From Hyparrhenia diplandra (Eukaryota; Streptophyta; Magnoliopsida; Poales; Poaceae), in contig JADLZK010004543.1 in NCBI GenBank assembly GCA_015847255.1, forward strand, positions 1,550,001 through 1,614,000: a stretch of 64,000 nt of DNA, in the 5' to 3' direction. The stretch's first letter is position 1. Each line of letters begins with the position of its first letter. The notes under the pieces were generated by a model that worked only from the letters and a program-made list of their open reading frames with translations, did not search any database and had not been told where the DNA came from. The translations under genes were made by a program, and so were the position numbers. Below are positions 44,543-56,963 of this stretch, in pieces.

Positions 44543-47025
44543 CAAATGTTGCTTTGGATTTGGTACTCCGGTTCCAGTTCCACATGGACACAACAAGTAC
44601 AGTTCTACTTAATGAGCATTCAATAAAATGCCCAAATACGAGTCACTTACTCATATAAAATCATGGTAGATACTAATTATAGAGAAATGGAAAGGCAGAC
44701 AGAGGCAGTGAGAGTGTTGATGAAAATACCATGTAGATTGTATATTGATAATTTTTTTAGGAATGGGAGGCCTCGAGGATGAAAGAGGCAGCGATCTCTA
44801 GTGAAACTTGTGCTCAGATTGCTTGTGCAGAGCCCTGTGGCAAACTCATGGCACGCCGTCCTAGTGATGACGTGACTCTCAGTATGAAATCAAGCTGGGT
44901 TGGCCAGCACGACGCCATTTCCTATCCTCACCGAAGCTGAACAGAAGGTCTGCCTCTATCTCAACTGACTGTCCACAAGCAGTCGAGGCATAGAGTGCCA
45001 GCATAGGCATGTCCATAGTCCTATTCCTGTACAGTTCAAATTCAAGTCCTCAATTTCCATCAGACATGTTCAAAAGCATCAACTCTCCAATTCTAAACGA
45101 ATATAATCCACGAATAAGTGTGTACATGGGCAGACGCAGTGGTGTGGTTTCTTTCCTGTATTGTTAGGAGGAATTTCTTCCTCCGCTCTTTCAGCTTCAC
45201 CACTGCATGTGGCCCACCCTGTCAATTTGATCGTGGAACCAGTATCATCGAAGAACATGTTAGGCTTCTTAACAAAGATTTGTTCAGTATGTGAACTTGA
45301 TTGCAACGTTGGAAACATAGAACTCAAGAACAAATCAAGATCAGGGATAGGAACTGCTAGAGGGCAGCTTGGCCTGTGGCCGCTCGGATCGAAACAAAAA
45401 TTGGAGAGAATATCTAGCTGCTCTATAAAGCAGATCATTTGATTCTTTCTTGGTGGCCAAGACTCCATATTCAACTTGGTAGTTAAGGCACCATTACAGG
45501 TGATGTAAACAGCAAGGTAAAGCTAATCTACTGCTAAGGCAAGGTAAGACAGGGGTAATGCTATCATGCGATGTTCCCATAAATTGTACCATTGGTCTAT
45601 GACGACACGCTGTGCAGACAACATTGGAGGTTCGTGTGCTCATGCAGCTGCTTTTGGCCCCCAGAGCATTGTCGAAGTCACAATTCTTCATGTTATTTTT
45701 GCAGAAGATTCACCTCTTGGGGGACTGTGGTTCCATAATGCCTCCTACTCCCAGCGCTGTATTATCAAGGAATTCTCTTTGGCATGACTCGCTTAGAGCA
45801 GCATGTTGTATTTTCTTCTAGTATCTGATCTGCCTTATGAACATAATACATGTAGGTAGCAAGCTGCTTTTGGAAAGCATACAACCGCATACTTGTGATA
45901 CCTTTGGGTGAGATATATGTAAGAATCTAAAAGCATGATATATAGAAGGCAGAGACGCAAAGTGGTCGTGGCTTTTCAAAAGAAGAGCTGCACGTAAAAC
46001 AGGGGTGTAGCTGTTGGTCGTGCTACTACTGTATTTCTTGCTCCATTAATCTTATTGATTCTTGATGGTATTTGGGAGGCAAAAACATTATTGCACAGAA
46101 CGTATTTAGGGCGGACAAAATGCCATATCAGGTGCAGTTTTAACTGACCATGTGCCATCGATTAGATAATTTATATTTGTACTGGGTGCTCTTGCTAATT
46201 GCAATAACCCTTAGAAATCTCTTTTCTACTATGGATGGTTTGCTCGATGTAATTGCCTAATTTCCAAATTTTTGGATCATTTAAATAAATTCCTCAACAT
46301 TTTCCTCATTCAAGATTTAAACATTACACAGTTGATTCCCGTTTAATTTCTTTTGCAATATATCTTCATTTTTTCAAAAAACAAACATGCTTATGTAAGT
46401 TCTGAAGTAAGTGCAAGCAGGCCTCAGGGGTGTGCTGATAAAAAAAAGTGCTTAAACCGGTAAGCCTTGCTGATAATACAAGAAAGGAAAGAGGTTTTGC
46501 ACCTGACCGAAGAAGAACCCAAAACACTGTTCTCAACTTGATATGTCTCTTGTCTCATTGGCCTTGTTACAGCTAGGTGGAGGTGGTAATGTTATAGCTA
46601 CTATGGATCTTGTGGTGGCAAAGTGTAAGAACATGGCCAGCGCCAGCATTGAACAAACCTACGTGTTGCCGATGCGTCCTATTTCCAGCACTATTGATGG
46701 GGTTGACCGCCTCCAATCCATTGCAGTTGCACCGTTGTTGCTATTGGGCAGAAGAAGAACAGCTAAGCTGTGTAGGAGAGGATATGTTTCTATTTGGGCG
46801 TGTACATGTTTTTTATTTGTGCACTGACTATATATGGAGAGTGGATGGATACAAAAGTGTTTCTTATAAGAGGCAATGCCTTAACTAGTGGAAGTTGGCC
46901 ATTGTGGTTGTGCACCACTAGACTAGCAAAACATAATGATGAATTGACGATCGTATCTTCATCTACCAAATAGACATCAGGAATGGATTGGAGGTGCCAA
47001 ACTTCTCCTACTTGCCACATATCTC
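44543..47025. other. No supported gene; one protein-like frame
   Basis: Mixed DNA. A minus-strand frame at 45474-45079 (131 codons, with PLAVPIPDLDLFLSSMFPTL) has credible amino-acid composition but no known domain and no clear splice sites. A plus frame at 46543-46827 is equally unidentified. Either could be an exon of a host gene or a relic. Confidence 0.3.
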
Positions 47026-47028
47026 AAT
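47026..47028. repeat. CACTA target site duplication, left copy
   Basis: AAT, matched by AAT at 52156-52158. Confidence 0.75.
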
Positions 47029-47190
47029 CACTACAAGAGAAACCCCCATGTAACAACGGATACCTAGCAACGTTTAATCTATCCGTTCCAGGCAACATAG
47101 CAGCGACACATCACAAATGTTGTTGTACCTTAAGCGTTGCAGCGCGGCGTGCAGCTGGTTGCGTGGTTGCGCTATTTTTAACCCCCTGGT

Positions 47191-47340
47191 GTGTGCGATT
47201 TCTATTCTTTTTTCTTCCCCAACCGTGGGGTGGTAATAATAAAATAAAATCACTTGTCGGAAGGAGATTTCTATTCTTTTTCTTCCCCTATTTTTATTTT
47301 TTTTCCTTCCCCAATAAAATAAAATCACTTGTCGGAAGGA
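47191..47340. repeat. Tandem duplication of about 73 bases in the SINE-like body
   Basis: The unit GATTTCTATTC…TTCCCC…AAAATCACTTGTCGGAAGGA occurs twice in succession, directly before the tRNA-like head. Confidence 0.8.
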
Positions 47341-47400
47341 GATTCGAACAGCAGAATCTTGCCCACAACCTACCGACGCTGACCAAGTGGGCTAGACCCA
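47338..47400 (-). mobile_element. SINE-like tRNA-derived head
   Basis: On the minus strand, TAGCCCACTTGGTCAGCG (A-box-like) is followed by TGTTCGAATCTCC (B box), the spacing of a tRNA-derived pol III promoter. Not a functional tRNA: no anticodon arm could be assigned and the acceptor ends do not pair. Confidence 0.5.
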
Positions 47401-47736
47401 GTTTTGTTTAACTGTGATGCACTAAATATTTTATGCATGATGAACAGAAGTGAGCAGAACACAACCCTATTCGTGGTTTGCCCAGGGTCTACGCAGCCTA
47501 ACTAAAACGGCCCATCATCTCCCAGCAGAAAATATATGGAAAAAAAAATCAAATTCTTACAGGTGGGCCAAAGATTTAATGATCATTAAGGATCTTTTGG
47601 GCTGTCCTAAAGAAAAGGTGCAAGACTGAAATCAATTGGCTCGCCATAGCTTAGGTGCGGTTCTTAAAAACAAAAAAAAAGCTTTTTTCGAGATTTGATA
47701 TCTAAAAAAAAACAAATAAAAAAATGAATTTGAACA

Positions 47737-47797
47737 GGATTTGAACCAACGCCCCCAACAAACTAAACAGCCCTGTACCACTAGACTAGACTACACA
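47737..47797 (-). mobile_element. Second SINE-like tRNA-derived head
   Basis: On the minus strand, TAGTCTAGTGGTACAGGG (A-box-like) and GGTTCAAATCC (B box) are followed by an A/T-rich body with poly-A-like runs down to about 47640. Target duplications were not found. Confidence 0.45.
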
Positions 47798-48059
47798 AGC
47801 ATTTTGTATATATGAGATACTGATTTGTTTTATCAACATGTCGTAACTTTGTGAGGCTGCACGAAAAACACTGTAACTTTCTCACACGATGACCGACGAA
47901 GACGGAGTTTATACCATAGTTGCAGCAATTGTTTAGATCTACATCTTTATAATTTAAACGTTTTTTGTTTGAGGTCATTTTGATACCCAAATATGTATCA
48001 TAAGATTTTTTTAAAAGTTAATACCAGCGGAGTCCACATGCTCCATAGTCATAAGTGAG

Positions 48060-48190
48060 TGTGTAGATATAGTTAAGGATGTCAAATGGAGAAGTTGACC
48101 AAAGCAAAAAAGTTGAATATCTCAAAAAGTTATGCAACATTGTAGTTGACAACCTTTTCATTTGAAATAGTCTATCCGATTCACCCGAGT
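48060..48190. repeat. Dispersed repeat copy within the CACTA element
   Basis: GTCAAATGGAGAAGTTGACC, ATCTCAAAAAGTTATGCAAC and GTTGACAACCTTTTCATTTG relate it to 21095-21520 and to 48835-48930. Confidence 0.5.
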
Positions 48191-48834
48191 ACATTTTCAT
48201 TGAAAACCGAACACGGTGTCGGTTTTTCAGCATGGTGAAGTTCGTTGTTCGGCTTTGGCTTTGGTTTTAGAGTCACAAGAACTGAATTACCATGAAATCG
48301 AACACCGAACCTAGAGGAGGCGACGGTGCGAGCAGGCAAAAAAGGGCGACCTGGCGAAGCTCCTACGAGGTCTTCAGTTTCTTGGCCGAACCGAAAAACC
48401 TAATAGAGCAAACTAGCATAGAAGTCGCCGGGCTAGTGGCGGCCCTTCCCCTTCTTCCCCTTGGGCGGCGCATCTCCATCACTTGATCCGACCGGGAGCA
48501 GGTGGATCCAGCCCGGGGCATGCCGATATGGCGATGACAGACGCCACCACCACAGATCCAATGAGGAGCAGACGGATCCAGCCCGGGGCGTACGATATGG
48601 CGCAGGAGTGGCCACCACCATGGATCCGCGGGAGCTGGCAGATCGAGCCCGGAGCATGTTGGTCGGTGAGGAGAGGAGGCGACGCTTTGATGCGACAAGG
48701 AATGGGCTCAGCAGTGGCGGATCCATTAACCGTGACCTCACCACGGTGACCGCACCCTTACCCGCAATGGTTAATCAAACTGCCCGACATGCAAAGCCTC
48801 ACATTTGCAATTCATTTTTTTTTAAACAACGCCG

Positions 48835-48930
48835 AATGGAGAATTGACCAAAACCAAATTTGCAGAGCTAGAAAACTTATACATATTTGTAGTTGACAAA
48901 ATTTTCATTTAAATTCACTTACGGTCCCCC
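48835..48930. repeat. Second dispersed repeat copy within the CACTA element
   Basis: GAATGGAGAATTGACCAAAA and GTAGTTGACAAAATTTTCAT match 48060-48190. A GC-rich block with repeated GGATCCAGCCCGGGGC (48290-48775) lies between the two copies. Confidence 0.5.
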
Positions 48931-50007
48931 CAATACTCATTTAATTTGATATATCGCTGTTAACCATATTTTAGTTTGATTCAATTTGCTTGATACAAAG
49001 TATTAATTTAATTTAACTTGTTATAGGCTGTGCATGCACCGGTAATTTTAAATGTCTTACTTTATCATTATCCATCGTATTTAAATACTAACATTAACAA
49101 CTAATAATTTAATTGTGTAGCGAAATCTTCCTTTTTGTGGCCTTTGTAGCTCCCGCCATTTCTTTCCTACACTTCTAATGCAAATTCAGTATTTTTTTCC
49201 CAGTTTTGCTCCCGCCATTGTTTCCCTCCATATTTTTTTATTTCCCACCCTTTTCTCCCGCACATTTATTCTGATTTCTAATGCAATTTCGGTAATTTTG
49301 TGTCCTGTTTTGCTCCCGCCATTATTTCCCTCCATATTTTTTTATTTCCCACCATTTTTGGGAACCGCCCACTGTGGATCTCGTATTCTCGTCAGTTATC
49401 CATCCCTGCTCAATCGTGGGTCCATATTCTTTTCCATTGCTCAAGCACAGATCCGTACTGGCTGCAAACCACTACGCCACCACCGGCGCAGCAGCGGCGC
49501 TGAGTACCGGCACCCACGGCCGTGGCTGCACCGCGCCGCCACAGGACAACACCCGCACCCTCGCTGGTCCCTGTCGCCGCCTGCAAAGGTCACCCCTCGT
49601 GTTGGATCGATCCCATCTTCTGTGCAGCACGGCGATGATCTGAGCCCACTTCTTGGTCCCAGGTTCGTACTTCTCCCGTCTTCTGCCTACTTCTGCTTCT
49701 TCACCACGTGCTGCCTACTTCTACTTCTTCCTCTGGCCTGGTGCTCTCTAGGTGCTTGTTGAATTGACCGTGAGTAAAAAAATCGTGAATTGGTTGGTGT
49801 TCAAATTGTAGTTATTCACAGATAACTGAATTCCAAACATCCATGGATATGTATCTGAAAAAGCATAGGCTGCCAGGACCTCATCCGATCAGGCACCTTT
49901 TTTTTTTTACTGAAGATCGGGCACCTTGTGCTTGTCTAATCTAATTCATGATGTATAAATAACTAATATTAGTAATATTCTACTCTAATTTATGTTCTTT
50001 AGTGGCT

Positions 50008-51340
50008 ATGGCAAGGGGTAGAAGAAAACAGATAATTCAGAGTCATGATGAATATTTGTTAGAAGAGCGAGAGCCATGGACAAAAAATACTAAGGCATCC
50101 GAACTCCATTCAAGTGCTAGAGGAGATCAGATCGATAGTGATGGTGATATTGAGGATAATTTACACGGTACTTACTAACCTACTATAATTTTTATTACCA
50201 TATCATTGAATATTTTGTGCTATGTAACACTGCATAGATGAAACTGAGGACAGAGTAAAGCATGGAAAGACAAAACTGAAAGGTATTTGGAACCTTCCAA
50301 AAGGTCATAGAATCGTGGTTAGATGCAATGAGTTGGAGGAAAATAATTATGTGGAGCAAAATAATTATGTGGAGCACGAGGATCTGCCGCACATTACAAA
50401 TATAATTATACTAAAGATAAGGTTTGCACACCCAACTTAACACATGGATGAAAAGCAATATATTCTGTTCATTTTACAGCATACCGTTATTGCCACTGCT
50501 TTTTGACTTTCCTAACATGTGTTTCTTTCTAGAACAAAGACAGTATAGTACTGAATGACAGTATAGTGTTAAATTTTATTATATATATTTACTAAATGGA
50601 CCATTTCTACTTGACCATTCCTTTCTGCAAATTGAGTAGTAATTTTTATCTAATTCCAGGAAAAAACATACCCACAATGATGTTATGCTGAATAGAAGCA
50701 AGTGTACAAATGAAATCAAGATATCGTATAAATAACTCTATTCTTTGGAGTTCAAATGTTGTATTAAACTAACATATATTACAGGTTGTGGCAAAGGAAA
50801 CATTTGCTACTCCATCAAAGTTTGAAGCAGCTCACTACCAAGTAAATATTATTTTAGCGATGATATTTTTGGTAGCTTATTTTCCACTACTAAGTTATTT
50901 GTTTTGACTTGTTATCAACAGAACAAGATCTCAACAAGACCTAGTGCAACAGTACCTCCTAGTGTATAAGACACCTCTCTTAAAACTTCATATTATCCTT
51001 TTCTTAATTGTTCTTACAGCTGGAGTCTAAGAATCCTCGTATATACTTTTGTAGAAACATCACCATGGCACAACTAATCATCATGGCACACCAAATTGTT
51101 CAAGTGACAATTCAATGAAGGTTTGATTATTTAATTTTCTGGGCGTACTGATCTATTATGTACTTTTTTTCACGCTTATATATGTGAAACAGGTTGGCAC
51201 CAAAGTTTACCTACAGAGATGGAAAAATCAAAATAAGACTGTTGATGCGCACACTAATAAGTTGTGATCCAACACAGAAACTTGATGGTGTTCCTCTAGG
51301 CAAAAGAATTTTGGATGGATTCTATTAGTTTGGTAATGGT
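50008..51340 (+). CDS. TNPA-type CACTA protein, partial multi-exon gene
   Basis: Exon 1 (50008-50167) opens MARGRRKQIIQSHDEYLLEE and ends at donor GTACTTAC. Exon 2 (50238-50421) follows acceptor GCATAG and stays in frame. It carries KLKGIWNLPKGHRIVVRCNE, the signature I know from the plant En/Spm TNPA-like (Transposase_24) proteins, and then a duplicated NNYVE motif. Exon 3 from 50660 (acceptor TTCCAG) continues in frame to a stop near 50750. Further blocks at 50785-50841 (VVAKETFATPSKFEAAHYQ) and about 51192-51340 look like later exons. TNPA binds subterminal repeats and helps transposition. Compared with the usual family the middle is shortened; whether it is translated is unknown. Confidence 0.6.
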
Positions 51341-52158
51341 AGAAGATGAATCATTGATGCGACCATACAAAGGCACAAGGTTCTTAGAGACGAGAAGGAG
51401 GATTCTATGTTGCATGGCCTTCAACTTTTGTACGGTCTTTTCTATAACCCAATATGATTTCAGTTCTTATAGATTTCAGTTCCTATAAGTGTGATTAATT
51501 AATTCAACTTTCATATGTAGATTGAGAAGATAGATATATGATGACATCAATGGAACGCTAGACTAAACTGAAGGAAGGAGAAAGGAGGACTGCTTGCATA
51601 CTAAGAGGGATCCATTTATTTGTTTTGTATTTTTCTCACATAGGAATTTGTAACCCGTACAAAAACCTTGTCATGAATTATGTGGATAGTACTTTGTAAT
51701 GCGACAAATTATTTATACTATATATATGGATCAGTGTGCTTATTTCTGTGTTGGAAGTATGCTTGCATCTTTCATTAAATTGTACATGGGTTATCTTTTA
51801 TTTTTTCAAAAAAATAAATTATTATATAATATTAATGACCAAATGGTTTATTCCTTACCACATATGTAAGTGTTGCAATAGACCAAATCTATATGTCACA
51901 ACAAGCCATAGAGGCTATTCACCCATGGTCTATACAAACACATATAAGTGTTGCCATAACCCATCATTATGCGTTGTAACTTTGCAACGGTTATTAGCAT
52001 AGGTTACCAACACATAAATAAGTGTTGCAATAGATCCTTGCAACGCCACTTTTAGGCAACACATATTGGATGCGTTGGTATAGACCCTACCAACGTATAT
52101 ATGGACTTTTAGCAATGCATATTTGCGTTGCAAAAGAGGGTGTCATTTTGTAGTGAAT

Positions 52159-52199
52159 ACTGGTGCTTTGGGGGTGCTACGATGCCCGTTTGCTCAATC
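52159..52199. other. Junction between the CACTA element and the duplicated segment
   Basis: Short unique sequence; nothing further seen. Confidence 0.3.
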
Positions 52200-52850
52200 G
52201 TATAATTGAAGCAGCGACATGCTCAGAGCATTCATTGAGGCAGCTCCCATTAGGCATAGGAGACATCATGAGTTGTTGCACTACAAGCGTTCGTGTTGAC
52301 CCTAAGGAATTCTGACATTGCTTATTTTATGAGTATAAGATTGAGAAAAAAATGAACCCACCAAACCATAGTCGATATGTGATGTTAACCAATGCTTTCA
52401 TCTAGGGGCGGCTGTTGTCAGCTTGGAAGAAAGGGTCTGAGACAGATGCCGGCAGCGTGAAGCTGCCCAGAGTGAATAATTGTATTGGGCTCTACGGCTG
52501 CGATGGGATATGTGTTGTGTACGGCATGGAGTATTGGGCTCTATGGCTGCGATGGGATATGTGTTGTGTAGGGCATGGATTGTGTATGGCAGTGTTGAAT
52601 ATCAGGATTGTGGAAAAACATGGGATATATAGTATTTAAATTACAATTACAATATATCTGGAAATGTTGAAACACGAATACAGATATTGCTACACATATC
52701 ATCTTTGTCGTTTGCAACGAATCATCTCTGCCACACAAATAATTTTTGAACACAGCTCTTATTTCTAATGTGGGGAGGATAGAAGAAATGGCGTGTAATG
52801 GTGAGGAGCACTATAGCTTACAAACCGCCCCTAGTAATACATTATCAGAG
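52200..52850 (+). repeat. Dispersed duplicated segment, copy 2
   Basis: Second copy of 23400-23760, expanded by insertions including a 49-base tandem repeat at 52482-52579. The coding-like part (52215-52315) reads ATCSEHSLRQLPLGIGDIMS and ends in the same stop context as copy 1 (AATTCTGAC). Confidence 0.65.
52482..52579. repeat. 49-base tandem duplication
   Basis: GTATTGGGCTCTACGGCTGC and the following 29 bases occur twice in a row with about two differences. Confidence 0.85.
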
Positions 52851-54778
52851 GTTTATTTGTTAAATAAGCTATCACTAGAAACATACCGGTACACATATCC
52901 TTGTCATGCATGTTGCATGCTGACTTTGCCATGGGGTATATCGTTGCCAAGGGTCTCTTTAATTTGATGCGAGCTAAGCACTTCTGATGTCAAAGCACTG
53001 GGCATGCAACTGTATTGTGAACGTTGTAGCAGATGCGCAAGCCAACCTCTTAGGTTGCATCACTACCAAATCTCAGTTAACTACCATTTGCGTAATATAT
53101 GGCCGTTGGACAAGAGCTCGCCAATCCATTGTACCATATACGTGTGACTGCATCAGCTCGTGAAACCGGCAATGATGAGCTCTCTGTAGTAGTCTACACA
53201 AAAGTCACGTACTCCATTTCCATTAGCAAAATTAACGTGGTGATGTTATTCCGGTATGTGGCTATGTCGTCTAGTTCACTGCTATGACCGCTCAATAAAT
53301 GAATCAGAATCATCTCCAACCTACCAAATTTAATTAGTAATTTTCCATTGGTTTCCCTTAATCCATTACACCCACTCAGTTATTGTTTATTGCATCACCT
53401 TCAGGCAATTGAATTCGCATCTCTCATGGCCCTTATATAACAACCCAAACCTCCGTCCACAGCCACTCACGCGGACATATTTGAGAAGCCTGAGATGGAA
53501 ATATTTTTTTTATAGGTCACCATACCCAAGTCTGCATAGAAAAAGAATCAATCACGGAGGTAGGAGTGGGAGGAATCAGGAGGTTAGTGGACACATTAGT
53601 ATTGTTGAGTACTCATGGTGAAATAATGGCTGATGGGTATATTTCACCTCCCTGCCCGCAATGGAAAACATGAAAGCCGAAGCAGAGGCTGGACAACACT
53701 TGGGTTTGGGGTTGTTCTAGACGTCTCTAAAGCTCAGATTACTCTGGAATTCGATACCACCCGGGGTTGCTCTAGTTCTGGCCCCTGTCTAGTCTTCTCT
53801 AAGCTATATATGTGTGTGTATTTGTTCGCTCTCATGGAAACCTTAGGCATTGGAGTATTGCTTTTTACTCATCTGTGGCAGTTTTTTTTTGGATCTACTG
53901 TGACGGTTTTTGAAACCACCACCGAGCAAGGGTCATAGTTAATCGATGGATTAACCGTGGCGGTTTTCTAATCCACTAAAAACCTCCACGGTTAATAAAA
54001 AATGAAAAAATAGAAAGCCCATATCGATGCCCAAATGGGCCTCGATCCGGGCTCGCAGCCTATGGTTTGAGGTGGAGGTTGCCCCGGCGTGCACAGGCGA
54101 GGAAAGGCGAGCCCCGCGCGGCCCCCGCGATCCGCCATGGAATCCACCGCCCGAGGACCTGCGCCATCGGGATCCGCCGCGAGAATGGAGCCGGATCGGG
54201 ATCCACTAACGAAGGGACCCGCCCGGGATCCGTGGTTGGGATCCGCCAGCGGAAGGAACTCGCCGCCGAAGCCACCGCCTCCGGGTCCTTCACGCCTCCA
54301 CTGCGCCAGCCCTCATGCGCCTTTCTGCAATCCGCCGTGGATTGGAGCCGCCGTCCGGATCCACCAATGGAAGCTGCCGCTCGGGTCCTGCCTCATGCCT
54401 CCTAGATTTGCGCAACCACCGCTACAGGATGGGAGGGAGCCTGCGCTATGACTGGCTAGCCCTGGCCGTCGGGGTGGGAAGGAAGGGGAGGATCGGCCGG
54501 AAGTAGTGCGTCGGGATGGGAAGGAAGGAGAGCGGGCACCACGGGGAGAGTGGTGAGGCTAGGGAGTAGATCTTGGAAGGAGGGGAAGACTAATGCCAGT
54601 GGATCTGGGAGCGAGTTGGGAGAGACTGAGTGCGTCTGCTGGGGGAGTGGGAGAGAGTGGAGTGGTTTAGGGTTTAGGTTAGACGCTTTTATATGCTTGA
54701 GGTGTTAGTGGGTTGTTATGGGCTGTGTGCGCTGAACGTTTGGGCTTTTTTACCGAGCGGTTTTTCACGATAACCACT
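52851..54778. other. No supported gene; hairpin and GC-rich block
   Basis: AT-rich DNA to about 53950, a hairpin at 53951-53995, then a GC-rich block (54060-54540) with repeated GGGATCCGCC motifs. Frames in the block are open in several registers on both strands with no domain, resembling the GC-rich blocks of the CACTA element. I see no gene. Confidence 0.35.
53951..53995. repeat. 17-bp-stem hairpin
   Basis: TTAACCGTGGCGGTTTT pairs with AAAACCTCCACGGTTAA across a 10-base loop with a single mismatch. Confidence 0.8.
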
Positions 54779-56204
54779 TGTTGGCATTTGTTAAGTGCTA
54801 AAAAGAAAATGAAGGATTCTCGTGTTTAACGTAACACCTACCATTGTAGCTTTTCCCTAGGATGAGTATTCTAGAGTATCGTATCCACAGAGAAGCTTTG
54901 GCTAGAGATTCTAATAAGTCACAATCATGCATCCACTAACTTAGCAAACCACTAGACTATAGTGAGGGGGTAAATGTTAAAGGATAAGTAGCATAAAATA
55001 ATAATAAACTACCTAAAATGTCAAGGAATAACTAAACTAATTAAGAGGTCAAAGAGAGATCAAAGTTCCTATGCACTTATCTATTACTAAGGTTCTATGA
55101 TAGCAATTACATTATTACACTTCGGGACATCAGAACACTAGCCACGGAAAGAGATGAGAAGGGGGCTAGGAAGCTCCAACTATGGTCCTACAAACACCAA
55201 CCCGAACGTGGTGGAATACGTCGGCCATCGGTTTGCCACCACCTGGGCTACCACAAACTATCCGTGGGGTTGGGTGCAATCCGGGTAATCTATAGCGTAG
55301 ACACCATGTCTATACTATCTATTACTACTCTAGCTACCATGAATAACTAGAGTCCTCAATACGAGCGGAGATCCCATGCAATAGCATAACAACTATACTT
55401 AACCATATATGGAAAGCATAAAGTAATAGAGAAGATAAATATATAAATCACAAGTCATCCAAAGATAAGATATGAAACATACCAAACTTTGTAGACATCT
55501 CAGAACCAAAGTATAGTTCATCTCTCCTTTAGTCTTGATTAGATCTAAGTTAGATCTAATCTAGTTCTAATTACATGTCTAATCTACTTCTAATTACTTT
55601 TGCTAATCTTCTTCTAATCTACATCTAATTCACTAATCCCAGAGAGGTTATCCTTACATTGGGACACCTCTACAAACTGAAAGACTAATGATTAGAATGA
55701 GAATAGAATGAATTAGGTTTCACCCACGGGGTCGGGGGTCTTCTTATATAGGCCAGCGATGAACGATGACCATTGGATCAAACCGACCTTGGCAACGTGT
55801 AGAGATAAACCTCAATGTCGGTGGTAAACCGACATACAAAGCCGAGCCCCGATTGGCTATCAGAGCTTTGGCGGCCGCCGCATTCAGTTTAGGCCGGCGC
55901 CAGCCCCCGTGGCCTCCGGTCTCCCCCGCTTGTTCTGGTGTCTTCTTGTACCTTCTAGAGCGTTTTAGTCCACTTTTCGGGTCGAGTTGCTTCACGGTCA
56001 AGTTTGGTCTTCATATGCCTCGTATATTCCGTAACCTTCTCCATGATTCTCTTCGCAATTATCTATTAAGTCCCCGGAAAGTCATAAATCACCAAAGTTC
56101 GTGGAATTATGTTAGTTAAACCCTTAGTCTATGTTGATGTTCATTTTATGCCCTTTTTCCATGTTTAGTTGACTAGTAATATTATGCTATAACAGGTGTT
56201 AACA
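54779..56204 (-). repeat. 3' LTR of a minus-strand Gypsy element (element A)
   Basis: TGTTGGCATTTG at the left and GTGTTAACA at the right, with a purine tract complement (AGTTCCCCCATGCTTACC) just to its right, showing this is the 3' LTR of a minus-strand element. A TATATAAG box lies at 55743-55750 (minus). GAGTATCGTATCCACAGAGA near 54880 is a feature of this LTR lineage. The 5-base sequence before it is CCACT; the partner is not in the window. Confidence 0.82.
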
Positions 56205-56963
56205 AGTTCCCCCATGCTTACCTCTTGCTAGTCTCATAGCAAGACACATGATATTATTTTAAACTACTTACTTGGATCAGGAGTTGCTACAACGCTATCA
56301 CACTTTTAAAGTACACATGCTTTCAAACAAAATTTCTCTCCGGATAAAGATAAACTTTTAAAGCTTCAACTTATTCAAATACCTCTTACCTTTTGGTGCT
56401 TCGTTCTTGGGTAATTGAAAGATAGAACAGTCAAGTCAAGCACTAAATCTCAAACTCTTTTGATCAACTGTCCTTCTGGAGTTTTTGCTAGTTTTCAAAT
56501 AAAACTCAAAGTTCCTCAGTATGACTCTCTCTCTAATCTCTCATTTATGGTATTTGTGGATCCTCTCTTAGGCAATAAAGTAGTGTTGTCTTTTTTCTCA
56601 TAATATGTAGTATTTTTTTACTAAGGCAATAACACACTATGCCTTCTTCTCTCTCACCTTATATCTACGGCTTATATGTGGAGTTCATAGGTAGGAGAAA
56701 ATAATTTATTTACTTACTAAGCATATATTATAAATTCAAGCAATGGATCCAAAGATACAAGTCACACTGATCAAGTGATGCATGTGTATAGTGGATAGAA
56801 TATATATGGTATGGAACATAATAGAGTATGTAGTGAAGTGAATAGAATAGATGAGGGAAATCTTACTTTTGCTACTTTAAGAATCTTCTCTCTTTTTAAT
56901 TTGGAAACTTTATAGAGAACCCTGGGTTGTATCTTTTTCTCTTTTTTTCTTTTTATATAGAGA

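Larger units (their letters stand above)
47029..52155 (+). mobile_element. CACTA (En/Spm-type) transposon, non-autonomous
   Basis: Starts CACTACAAGAG at 47029 and ends TTTTGTAGTG at 52155, between AAT triplets. CACTACAA ends and 3-base target duplications define the superfamily. The right subterminal region repeats short direct and inverted motifs around TGCAACGC/GCGTTGC and AACACATA, as transposase-binding regions do. Inside are two tRNA-like modules, two GC-rich blocks (48290-48775 and 49370-49760) and a short TNPA-type gene. No TNPD/TNP2 transposase is present, so it would need a helper. Confidence 0.88.

Noticed and set aside
42000..44600. Many long overlapping frames on both strands (up to about 240 codons)
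   Set aside because: GC-rich DNA with few stops. Only the minus-strand fragments listed under the second LINE match a known protein, and they change frame repeatedly.
47338..47797. Functional tRNA genes
   Set aside because: A- and B-box-like sequences exist, but acceptor and anticodon arms do not pair; SINE heads fit better.
54060..54510. Frames of 77-120 codons in the GC-rich block
   Set aside because: Low-complexity repeats of GGGATCCGCC, open by composition only.
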